From: CAVTLG01 sp963802635
GTDB lineage: Bacteria > Chloroflexota > Ktedonobacteria > Ktedonobacterales > Ktedonobacteraceae
Assembly (NCBI GenBank): GCA_963802635.1
Contig: CAWDJJ010000003.1
Coordinates: 310,001-374,000, forward strand
Length of the DNA stretch: 64,000 bases
Reading direction: 5' to 3'
The position numbers and the translations under genes are program-made. Within the stretch, counting starts at the first letter, position 1, and each line of letters starts with the position of its first letter. This document shows, in pieces, positions 34,717-42,131 of this stretch. The notes below the pieces were generated by a model that searched no databases, had not been told where the DNA came from, and saw nothing but the letters and a program-made list of their open reading frames with translations.

Positions 34717-36084
34717 ATGAAGCAAGATAAGTATACGACCTGTATCGCAACCAGGACGACCCCCAGCGATGTGTGCCATTGGACCCAGGCGCTTTTTCAT
34801 CTGCATGCCCGTATTGCCCCTCGCTTTGCCCGACCGGAGCCACGTCTGCGGGCACTGGCCTACCTGCAAGGTATCTTGAGTGAAACGGTGCGCAAAAACG
34901 GCTGGCAATTGGCTGAACAAGCGGGAGAAGTCTGTCCTGACGGGATGCAACGTTTGCTCTCTCGCGCCGTCTGGGACACCGATGGCGTCCGTGATGATCT
35001 GCGTAGCTATGTGCTTGAGCAACTGGGCTTGCAGTCGGCTATCCTGGTCATCGACGAAAGCGGCTTTCCCAAGCGTGGCAAACAATCGGCTGGGGTTGGC
35101 TTGCAGTATTGCGGAGCCACTGGTCGGGTCGAGAATTGTCAGGTCGGTGTCTTTCTCTCGTATGTGACCGCCAAAGGACATAGCCTCATTGATCGCGAAC
35201 TCTATCTGCCCCTGGACTGGTGTGAGGATCGGGATCGGTGTCGAGCCGCAGGTATCCCAGAAGCGGTTCGCTTCCAGACCAAGCCTGAACTAGCCCGGCG
35301 CATGATCGAACGCCTTTGGCAAGCGCAGCTTTCCATTTCCTGGGTCGTGGCTGATACCGTTTACGGTGGCAATTTGGACCTGCGTATCTGGCTGGAAGCG
35401 CATGAGTATTCCTATGTGCTAGCAGTGGCTTGCAATGAGCTGGTCGGCTTCCAGACACCAACTGGACGCAGGCGTGAAGAAGCGGCATTGGTCGAAGCGG
35501 CCATGCTCTCTGATCAAGATTGGCAGCGCCTTTCGATGAGCGAAGGGACCAAAGGCCCCAGGCTCTTCGACTGGGCCATCGTCCCCATGTTGCACCGCTG
35601 GGAGGATGATGCAAGACATTGGCTGCTCATTCGCCGTTGCGTGGATGATCCCAACGAGAAAGCCTACTTCTTCGTCTTTGCCCCACAAGGAACCACCTTG
35701 CCCGAGATAGTCAAGGCGATAGGTGCCAGATGGCATATTGAAGAGGACTTTGAAAACAGCAAAGATCTGGGGCTGGACCAGTATGAGGTCCGAAGTTGGA
35801 TCGGGTGGTATCGCCACATCACGTTAGTCCTGCTGGCACATGCCTATCTGGTAGGGATTTGTGCAACGGAGCGTTGCTCCACCGATGCGCCTCTCCCCTC
35901 TGGCTCTGCCAGAAAGCTTCCTGCTTGTGCTCTGACCGTTCCCGAAGTGCGTCGTCTGCTCGCTCGACTGATCTGGCCTGCCTCTTCGTCCGTGCGTCGG
36001 GTCCTCGCCTGGTCGTGGTGGCGTCGCTGCCATCAGAGTCGTGCCAGCTGTTCCCATACCAAACGTCGCCTCAAGGCTGGCTAA
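34717..36084 (+). CDS. IS701-family transposase
   Basis: 455 residues. The DDE fold is visible: VIDESGFPKRGKQSAGVGLQ (first Asp, 113), then CQVGVFLSYVTAKG, WVVADTVYGGN (second Asp) and ARWHIEEDFENSKDLGLDQY (Glu). These are the standard landmarks of IS701-type enzymes (DDE_5). AAAGGAG before the ATG is well spaced. The length fits an intact family member, so the element may still be active. Confidence 0.9.
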   Translation: MKQDKYTTCIATRTTPSDVCHWTQALFHLHARIAPRFARPEPRLRALAYLQGILSETVRKNGWQLAEQAGEVCPDGMQRLLSRAVWDTDGVRDDLRSYVLEQLGLQSAILVIDESGFPKRGKQSAGVGLQYCGATGRVENCQVGVFLSYVTAKGHSLIDRELYLPLDWCEDRDRCRAAGIPEAVRFQTKPELARRMIERLWQAQLSISWVVADTVYGGNLDLRIWLEAHEYSYVLAVACNELVGFQTPTGRRREEAALVEAAMLSDQDWQRLSMSEGTKGPRLFDWAIVPMLHRWEDDARHWLLIRRCVDDPNEKAYFFVFAPQGTTLPEIVKAIGARWHIEEDFENSKDLGLDQYEVRSWIGWYRHITLVLLAHAYLVGICATERCSTDAPLPSGSARKLPACALTVPEVRRLLARLIWPASSSVRRVLAWSWWRRCHQSRASCSHTKRRLKAG

Positions 36085-36143
36085 TCCTAGCTCGCTCGCC
36101 TTTCTCTCGCTGTCTTTGTTGTTGTCTGTCCGTGTTCCAGACT

Positions 36144-36190
36144 TCCGAGAAAGTTCCAGGAACTCCCAGACTTCCTGGAACTTTCTCGGA
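36144..36190 (+). terminator. Perfect 19-bp hairpin between transposase and HTH gene
   Basis: TCCGAGAAAGTTCCAGGAA (36144-36162) and its exact inverse (36172-36190) enclose a nine-base loop; a T-rich but not pure T stretch follows. It probably reduces read-through from the transposase into the next gene, or stabilises the transposase mRNA end. Confidence 0.6.
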
Positions 36191-36243
36191 TTGGTGTCTG
36201 GTTTTGTGTGTGCTTTTGCCTTTTTTCGAAAGGAGTCTTGACC

Positions 36244-37092
36244 ATGGCGCTTCTTCCTTTCACGACCGGTGCTCAGATGCTTGGAATTCACCCCAAGACC
36301 TTGCACCATTGGCTCAAAGAAGCCAATGTGCCCTTCACTTTGCATCCCAGCGATGCACGCATCAAATGTGTAGATCCGCAACACCTCCTGGAAGTGGCCA
36401 AACTTCACGACCGCTCGCTTCCAGAACTACCCGCCTCGCGAGAAGAACAAGCAAAGTCCTTGCCTGCAGAGCCGGAGCAACCCTCTTCTTCGTTGCCTCC
36501 TATCAGAGCATCTGAGCCAGATCTGGTGCAGAAACTGTCCTGTCTGGAGACCAAGGTGGTGAGCTTGCAGGAGCAACTTGCCCAACTCGCGCTGGCGCTC
36601 CTCCAAGAGCGAGAGAGAACCATCGAACGACGAATCTCGGCACTGGAAACCGTCACGGCTGAACTGGTGGGAAAGCACCCGCTTCCAGCGTCGCAAGAGC
36701 AAGGGGGAGGGCAAACGTTGGCCTGTGCGTCGCGTCGGGGGTACCAACTGCTTCCGGCAGAACAACCTGCTCGGTCTCGCGTGCCTGCTCTGATTGAATA
36801 CAGCGCGCAAGAGACCTATGTGATTATCAGTTCGCAGGAAGGCGAGTTGCACCTGATGCCCGATTCAGCTGAGTGGTTTGAGTGGCTGGCGACACTCCCC
36901 TCTTTCCGCTTCGTGGGTCAGCAGGGGCGTTTCACCGCCTACCGCCATAGTCGCTCCTCGCGCTCTTGGAGAGCCCATCGGGTTATCCACCAGCAAGCCT
37001 ACAGGCAGACGTTGGGTGTCACCGATCATCTCACGATTCGCCGTTTGGAGCAAGTGGCAGCGGCACTACAACCCGACATGGCTTCGCTCTAA
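36244..37092 (+). CDS. Element-encoded MerR-type HTH / coiled-coil / AP2-like protein, copy 1
   Basis: 282 residues. Residues 3-60 (FTTGAQMLGIHPKTLHHWLK) form a MerR/excisionase-type helix-turn-helix. About 90-145 is a coiled coil (LETKVVSLQEQLAQLALALL). The C-terminal 90 residues (EWFEWLATLPSFRFVGQQGR, then WRAHRVIHQQAYRQTLGVTD and a LTIRRLEQ helix) look like an AP2/integrase arm-binding fold, with a strand-Trp-Arg sheet and a closing helix. Two DNA-binding ends joined by a dimer coil suggest a protein that bridges DNA sites. AGGAG eight bases before the ATG. It lies inside the element between transposase and right end. Function unknown. Confidence 0.65.
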   Translation: MALLPFTTGAQMLGIHPKTLHHWLKEANVPFTLHPSDARIKCVDPQHLLEVAKLHDRSLPELPASREEQAKSLPAEPEQPSSSLPPIRASEPDLVQKLSCLETKVVSLQEQLAQLALALLQERERTIERRISALETVTAELVGKHPLPASQEQGGGQTLACASRRGYQLLPAEQPARSRVPALIEYSAQETYVIISSQEGELHLMPDSAEWFEWLATLPSFRFVGQQGRFTAYRHSRSSRSWRAHRVIHQQAYRQTLGVTDHLTIRRLEQVAAALQPDMASL

Positions 37093-37136
37093 TTCACTGA
37101 GCTATCCTATGTCCGCGTCTTCGTATCTCTTCAAAC

Positions 37137-37152
37137 AAGTGCGGCTGTAGTG
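37137..37152 (-). repeat. Internal copy of the element's terminal inverted repeat
   Basis: AAGTGCGGCTGTAGTG is the exact inverse of the left end at 34580-34595. A hairpin GGGAAAACTCC/GGAGTTTTCCC lies shortly after (about 37178-37201), before the second HTH gene. Confidence 0.8.
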
Positions 37153-37259
37153 AGAACCTTCCCGAGCCCTTTTTCGGGGAAAACTCCCTGGAGTTTTCCC
37201 ACAGTGAGTCTGTCTCACGCTCATTCTTGTTGCATCCACCATACGAAAGGAGTGATCCC

Positions 37260-38030
37260 ATGACCTTTGTCTCTGTAGCCGAGGCTGCTTGCCACCTCGG
37301 CATTGATGTCAAAACCCTGCGCCGCTGGCTCTGCGATGCTCAGCTTTCCCTGCAATGCCATCCCCACGATGGCCGCAAAAAAGGCATGAGCCTTGAACAC
37401 CTCCAGGTGCTGGCTCGCCTGCATCAGCGCTGCCTGGCTCCTCTCTTCCAGGAGCCACCCGCCCCTGTGAAGAGCGAGGTGCCACCGTTGCCTGCTGAGT
37501 TGCTGGCGCTGCCCGAGCAGCTTTCTGCCTTGCAGACCCAGATCGCCGCCTTGCAGCAGCAAGTGGCTGATCTCACTCGACTCGTCACGCAGCACGAGCC
37601 AGCCTCAACCTGCCAGGAGGCTCCGGCCAAGCCGAGCAGGACAGCCAAGCGTCCACCCAAGTCTGTGCCCTCTGCTCCCCACTCTCGTTGTGCTGCCAAG
37701 CCGCCCAGCAAGCCGGTTTCTGTCATCCCTCGCGTTGAGTATGCTGAGGAGGGGCACTACGTCCTGATCTGTCCCAAGCACGGCGTGCTCCCGTTTGAGC
37801 CTGACACCCCGGAGTGGTTTGCCTGGGTGGCTGAGCAGGACTCGTTTCGCTTTGTGGGAAAATCGGGCCACTTCACCGCTCATCATTGGTGGCGTGTTCC
37901 CAAAGGGGCCTGGCGGGCGCATCGGCAGATCCGCAACCACAGCTACAACCTGCGTCTAGCACCGGCCCCGGAGCTGACCATTGCCGTGTTGGAGCAGGCC
38001 GCTGAGGCTTTACAAGCTCACCTGACCTAG
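37260..38030 (+). CDS. Element-encoded MerR-type HTH / coiled-coil / AP2-like protein, copy 2
   Basis: 256 residues, paralog of the 36244 gene. The HTH is SVAEAACHLGIDVKTLRRWL, the coiled coil LPEQLSALQTQIAALQQQVA, then a Lys/Pro-rich linker and the same C-terminal fold (EWFAWVAEQDSFRFVGKSGH, WRAHRQIRNHSYNLRLAPAP, LTIAVLEQAAEAL). The recognition helices and linkers have diverged strongly while the C-terminal landmarks are kept, so the two probably bind different sites. AAAGGAG before the ATG at 37260. It is followed by the diverged right end at 38099. Confidence 0.65.
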   Translation: MTFVSVAEAACHLGIDVKTLRRWLCDAQLSLQCHPHDGRKKGMSLEHLQVLARLHQRCLAPLFQEPPAPVKSEVPPLPAELLALPEQLSALQTQIAALQQQVADLTRLVTQHEPASTCQEAPAKPSRTAKRPPKSVPSAPHSRCAAKPPSKPVSVIPRVEYAEEGHYVLICPKHGVLPFEPDTPEWFAWVAEQDSFRFVGKSGHFTAHHWWRVPKGAWRAHRQIRNHSYNLRLAPAPELTIAVLEQAAEALQAHLT

Positions 38031-38108
38031 CCGCTTGCTTGGTTGAGTTTCCGAGACTGACTTCGCCCACTCTCCTCAAAAAGAAGTGCCACTGTAGTGG
38101 GCATTGTG

Positions 38109-38292
38109 GTTTCAAACCTGCAAGCAGGCTTTTCTCCCTTTAAAGTCCTGGGTGGGGCGCTTCTCCTGACCACAATAGCCCAGTTTCAAACCCGCAAGCA
38201 GGCTTTTCTCCCTTTAAAGGTAACACGTTTGTTCCAGTTGCCCGCCAAGGCGAGCGTTTCAAACCTGCATGCAGGCTTTTCTCCCTTTAAAG
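38109..38292 (-). CRISPR. CRISPR array, proximal part (three repeats)
   Basis: Repeats at 38109, 38183 and 38256 (37 bases each), with spacers of 37 and 36 bases. Repeat sequence is the same family as at 34.2-34.6 kb but less degenerate, centre CTGCAAGCAG or CTGCATGCAG. On the minus-strand reading this is the leader side; no clear A+T-rich leader is seen after 38292. Confidence 0.9.
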
Positions 38293-38386
38293 GGCTACCG
38301 TTGTAGCATAGCATGAGAAGCGGCTTTATGCAAGTGTTTGCGTGGGTCGAGTGTCCGTCTTTTTTTGCGCTGGAGCAGAAACAAAC

Positions 38387-38500
38387 GGGTAGGGGCGCAC
38401 CTCGCGTGCGCCCTGAATGTGCCTGGGACGGCCTGCAGGGCGGAGGCAAGCGCCGCCCCTACCCGTTTGCCAACATTTTCCCCCGGAAGGATGGAGACCC
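38387..38500. repeat. Family A GC-rich palindromic repeat, complete copy
   Basis: AACGGGTAGGGGCGCACCTC at the left, GCGCCGCCCCTACCCGTTT at the right, with the tail CCCCCGGAAGGATGGAGACC. The rest of 38293-38716 contains no gene. Confidence 0.8.
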
Positions 38501-38716
38501 AACGCACGCAGCGACCTCAACCCACTTTCCTGGAGTTACAAAAGAGAAATCCGACAAACTCTACAGATGAACGGCTATAATCTACTACTCGTCAGTACAT
38601 TTAGATCACTCTATCTCGTGGGACCGCAAGTTTCCGATTAGATGGCATACCGAAAGAACAGATCAGCAGCACACGAAAATATCTAAATTTGTTTATAGAG
38701 AGAGAAGGAGACGAAA

Positions 38717-39085
38717 ATGACGACAGTCCGTCAATCGGTGAGCCAGGAAACATTGCAGCGCAGATGGCAGGAACGCTGCCAGCAAGGAAATTTCAGTGCA
38801 GCCGTGCTGGGCGTCGGTACTATACGCATTTTCGGGAAAGCAGGAGATGCTCCGGTGACATACCCGCGCATCACATCGTTAGCGTCGTTGGATCAATTAG
38901 AGGCCGATGAGCGCTGGGCCGTCGAGGCAGCTCAAGCGATGGTGCAGGCAGCGCAAGCAAAACAGAGACCCGTCATGGCCGTACAACCGCCCCGCGCAGG
39001 TGTCGCGCCAAATCCGACACCAGTCCGCACGTTTGATCCTAAGACAGAGCATATGCTTATCCTCAGCCTGACAAGGGGTGGCTAA
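38717..39085 (+). CDS. Hypothetical protein upstream of SWIM/WGR genes
   Basis: 122 residues, no membrane segment. It starts with a basic helix (TLQRRWQERCQQGNFSAAVL), then a strand-rich part, a helix of Ala/Gln (VEAAQAMVQAAQAKQ) and a Pro-rich tail. AAGGAG six bases before the ATG makes it a convincing gene. It reads in the same direction as the SWIM and WGR genes and may belong with them. No family recognised. Confidence 0.55.
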   Translation: MTTVRQSVSQETLQRRWQERCQQGNFSAAVLGVGTIRIFGKAGDAPVTYPRITSLASLDQLEADERWAVEAAQAMVQAAQAKQRPVMAVQPPRAGVAPNPTPVRTFDPKTEHMLILSLTRGG

Positions 39086-39413
39086 GCACGATACACATAT
39101 GCATCGTTCGACGTCGGAATGGAACTAATCAACAGTACTTAAAAATGGAATAAAACATCTCAAAACGTGATCAGTTTGATGATGTTTGCGTGCTTGACAT
39201 TGTAGAACAGATGATCTACATGTACAAGTACGTGGAAACCTGCCGTTTCCTTCACCTCGTGTGTCGTGGCAGGCGTGCGGGTAGTGGCTTCGTCCGCACG
39301 AAAAAACGCTTGTGGAGTGGGTGTAAGTCGGGGAAACTTGCAGCCTGCGATGAAGCAAGTACTGAAGTGTGGTTATCCACGTTTTACTACATTTTAGGAA
39401 GCAGGTGTAAGCT
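39086..39413 (+). other. Leader region of the SWIM gene with small hairpins
   Basis: Small stems are visible: GGAAA/TTTCC near 39237, GTGCGG/CCGCAC near 39277, ACTTGC/GCAAGT near 39340-39361. They do not add up to a riboswitch I know. TTATCCAC at 39372 resembles a DnaA box but is single. Confidence 0.3.
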
Positions 39414-40469
39414 ATGCCGCGCAGCCTGGCAAATGGCGACTATACCCTGGTGATGGCGATTGAATCAGCCTCGCGTAGCAATTCCTGGTATCGCGTGCTA
39501 AAAGATCGTCAGAGTGGAAATATCTCATGTGACTGCCCAGCCTGGACTTTTCGCCAGGCTGGGAGTACTATACGCTCATGTAAACATACGCAGGTCGCAC
39601 AATTGTTGGTCAATACACAGAATCGCATGGAGATGCAACCTGTGGGTACGCTTGTGGAGCGAGCGAGTGGGGCGGCAACTGCAAGCAATGTGCTCGTGCA
39701 ATCAACACGCCAACAGTGGCCGGGATTAAACGGCAAATGGTCGATTGAGCAGCGCACATATAATCTTGACAACCATCCCTACCGCTTTGTCCAGTTGCGC
39801 CTGACCACCGGCAACGGTACGACTGCTACGGGCCTGGTAGCCTTTGCCCAACGTTTTCATGCCACAGCAGAGAGTATGATCGCAGGCGTTGCAGGTTGGG
39901 CGGGCTACGCAATTGCTGCCGAAGTAGCTCGTGTCGCAGGTTATCCTATGGCGGGCCAGTTGCCCGAACATTTTAAGGTGACACGACGCAATGGGACCGC
40001 AGGGCGCAGACAACGCCCAGGCTTGAGCGATATCTTGCGGGTAGGGGATCAGGTTGATCTCGGTGATGGCTATACACCTGTACAGCGCGCAGAGAACACG
40101 CTCCGTCTCTTCCTGGGTGAAGAACTCTACGCGCAACTTGAGAGCTTGCACTTTTTAGACGTTTCCAGTGTGTGCTACGCGCAAGAAAAACGTACCTATC
40201 GCGTGCGACGTGATCCAGCTAAACAGCGAGAGCGCCGCGTGCGTGTGTTTACCAAAGGCCAGTATGTCAATGATTTCTGTATTGTGCGTGGGCAGAGCGT
40301 ACCGGAGGCAGATCACTGGCTCACCGTTTTTCTCGGCTTGATCTCCGATGAAGAGCAGACGCTCTCTGTAGTGCAGGAGTATAATAAATTTCCTCCCCAT
40401 TCGGATGATTATCACGGGCGAGAGGAGGAGACGATACCCGCCATCTGGCAGCCTCCCGCAAGCGCATGA
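39414..40469 (+). CDS. SWIM zinc-finger protein
   Basis: 351 residues. The SWIM motif CDCPAW...SCKHT (CxC-x16-CxH, about residues 38-59) is near the N-terminus. The rest shows no known domain; a basic stretch (RVRRDPAKQRERRVRVF) lies at about 260-280. SWIM fingers bind DNA or proteins. In many bacteria such genes sit beside WGR-domain and MoxR/vWA genes, and a WGR gene follows here 125 bases on. The ribosome site (AGGTG) is weak. Confidence 0.7.
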   Translation: MPRSLANGDYTLVMAIESASRSNSWYRVLKDRQSGNISCDCPAWTFRQAGSTIRSCKHTQVAQLLVNTQNRMEMQPVGTLVERASGAATASNVLVQSTRQQWPGLNGKWSIEQRTYNLDNHPYRFVQLRLTTGNGTTATGLVAFAQRFHATAESMIAGVAGWAGYAIAAEVARVAGYPMAGQLPEHFKVTRRNGTAGRRQRPGLSDILRVGDQVDLGDGYTPVQRAENTLRLFLGEELYAQLESLHFLDVSSVCYAQEKRTYRVRRDPAKQRERRVRVFTKGQYVNDFCIVRGQSVPEADHWLTVFLGLISDEEQTLSVVQEYNKFPPHSDDYHGREEETIPAIWQPPASA

Positions 40470-40593
40470 CATATAGCTTATCCGAGCAAGCGGCAAAAAT
40501 ACGGTGGTTATTCCAGTCCATAACGCATTGTCTCTTTCCCCGATGCACGGCAAATGCAGAAATAAGATCGAATTAAGGAGATGTAAAAATACT

Positions 40594-42023
40594 ATGGTGG
40601 CAGAAACTACCTACCTTGAATTGTCGGAGACAGATGGTGGAACGCACAAATTCTACGAGGTCGTATGCGATGGCACACAGGTAAGTATCCGCTATGGGCG
40701 TATTGGAGATCAGGGGCAGACACAGAGCAGCAATCATGCTACAGCCGAGCAAGCTCAGAAATTTGCGCAAAAGAAGTTGCGCGAGAAGCTCAATAAAGGC
40801 TACGAGCGTGCAGTGATGGGACAACGCCAGAAGAGATCAGTCACACGGCGTCAGATTGTAAGCAATCGATCAACAGCAAAGCAGGCACCGGTCCTCTGGA
40901 AATTCGCCTCTGGCAGTGCAGCCTTCGGTATTTTTATTGACGAGAGGCGCTGCTGGTTGGGCAACGAGGCTGGCCGCATTTTTGGACTCGACCATACAGG
41001 CCAGGTGCAGGCTCAGTATCACTTACCTAATGGCGTCAAATGCCTGGTCGCTGACGATATATGGTTGTATGCTGGCTGTGACGATGGGAACGTCTATGAC
41101 CTGAGTGGTAAAATTCCGCGTGTCTCTTACCAGATTGCCCCAGATGTTGACATCTACTGGCTTGACATCAGACAAGGTGCTCTGGCGGTATCGGATGCGA
41201 GTGGACGTGTTGCACTGGTCAACCACGAAGACGAGTCCGAGTGGCTAAAATCGACACAGTACAGTTCCGGTTGGATGGTTCGTTGCAGTGAAGAAGGTGT
41301 CTGTCATGGTCATTCAGGTGGTGTTGCGATGTACAACAACCAGGATGGCAGCCTCATCTGGCAGCAGCGTACGAAAGGAGTGGTCCTTTTGGCTGGCAAG
41401 AAGAGACGATGGTCTATGCTGGGACGAGTGATCACAAGGTGTATAGCTTTACGAAGCAAGGCTTGCCGGGCACTGTTTACGATTGTGATGCGACCATATT
41501 TTCCTGTGCCACGGCCAGCCAGGGAAGCTATGTTTTCGCAGGTGACAATTGCTCCTCGATCTATTGTTTTGATCAGAGTGGGCAACGTCTATGGAAGTTG
41601 GGCACAGGCTGTGGCTCGGCCTATTCGATGCAGTACTTCGATGATCGTCTCTATATTGTGACAACGGATGGATCATTGACCTGTATTGATGTGAGTGAGG
41701 CTGCTATTCGGCAAGCTCAAACGGGAATATTGCCCCAGGCTGTCGATATCAAGGCTCCGCCGGTTGTTGCCACTCCGGCCCCCACGACACTGGAAACGGC
41801 AACCGATGACACACGGGGAGTGGTCCTGGAGTGTTTCCGCGATGGTAGTCGGTTACGTCTGCGTGTGATCTCAGCAGGCTACGATCCGCATTTACGCGTG
41901 CAATTTCCGCAAAATATCCGCGAAGAACATGCTCGTTACCTTGTAGACGAGGTACGCCTGACGGCACGTGGTGATTTCTATCGTGTCTACGGAAATATCG
42001 AGAAGCTGGTCTCTCAGCCGTAG
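40594..42023 (+). pseudogene. WGR-domain / PQQ-type beta-propeller protein, frameshifted
   Basis: Read through one shift, about 476 residues. The WGR domain (residues 5-70, KFYEVVCDGTQVSIRYGRIG) is known from PARPs and bacterial MolR-like proteins, and binds nucleic acid ends or partner proteins. It is followed by WD/PQQ-like blades (LWKFASGSAAFGIFIDERRC, VYAGTSDHKVYSF) and a C-terminal MolR-type tail (LRVQFPQNIREEHARYLVDE). The frame breaks at 41386-41390 (CTTTT); one more T restores LFGWQEETMVYAG. Either one base is lost in the genome or in the assembly. AAGGAG is 13 bases before the ATG. Confidence 0.8.
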
Positions 42024-42065
42024 AACGCTTCCTTGCGCTCACTTGCCTCATGACAATCTGCTAGA

Positions 42066-42101
42066 AGCCATGCTCATCTATAAAAGAGAGCATGGCTTTC
42101 T
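42066..42101 (+). terminator. Rho-independent terminator after the WGR gene
   Basis: AGCCATGCTC pairs with GAGCATGGCT and is followed by TTCTTTCT. It closes the 38.7-42.0 kb gene group. Confidence 0.8.
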
Positions 42102-42131
42102 TTCTATTTCTCGGCCTTCAAAAGATGACGC

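Larger units (their letters stand above)
34580..38099 (+). mobile_element. IS701-type element with two DNA-binding passenger genes, inserted in the CRISPR array
   Basis: Left end CACTACAGCCGCACTT at 34580. The inverse of exactly these 16 bases ends at 37152, and a diverged version (CACTACAGTGGCACTT read inward) ends at 38099. So 34580-37152 is a complete unit (transposase plus one HTH gene), and 37153-38099 is a second HTH gene with its own right end. CRISPR repeats lie on both sides: 24 bases of spacer remain on the left and 9 on the right, together close to one spacer. I could not find a clean target duplication. Confidence 0.78.

Noticed and set aside
35796..36515. Plus-strand frame bridging transposase and HTH gene
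   Set aside because: Different frame from both, crosses the 19-bp hairpin and both gene ends; a chance open frame.
39369..39381. TTATCCAC as DnaA box / origin
   Set aside because: Single copy, far from dnaA, no A+T-rich unwinding region or cluster.
39220..39413. Riboswitch or group II intron piece before the SWIM gene
   Set aside because: Only short unrelated stems; no conserved core of any riboswitch or intron domain V could be recognised.
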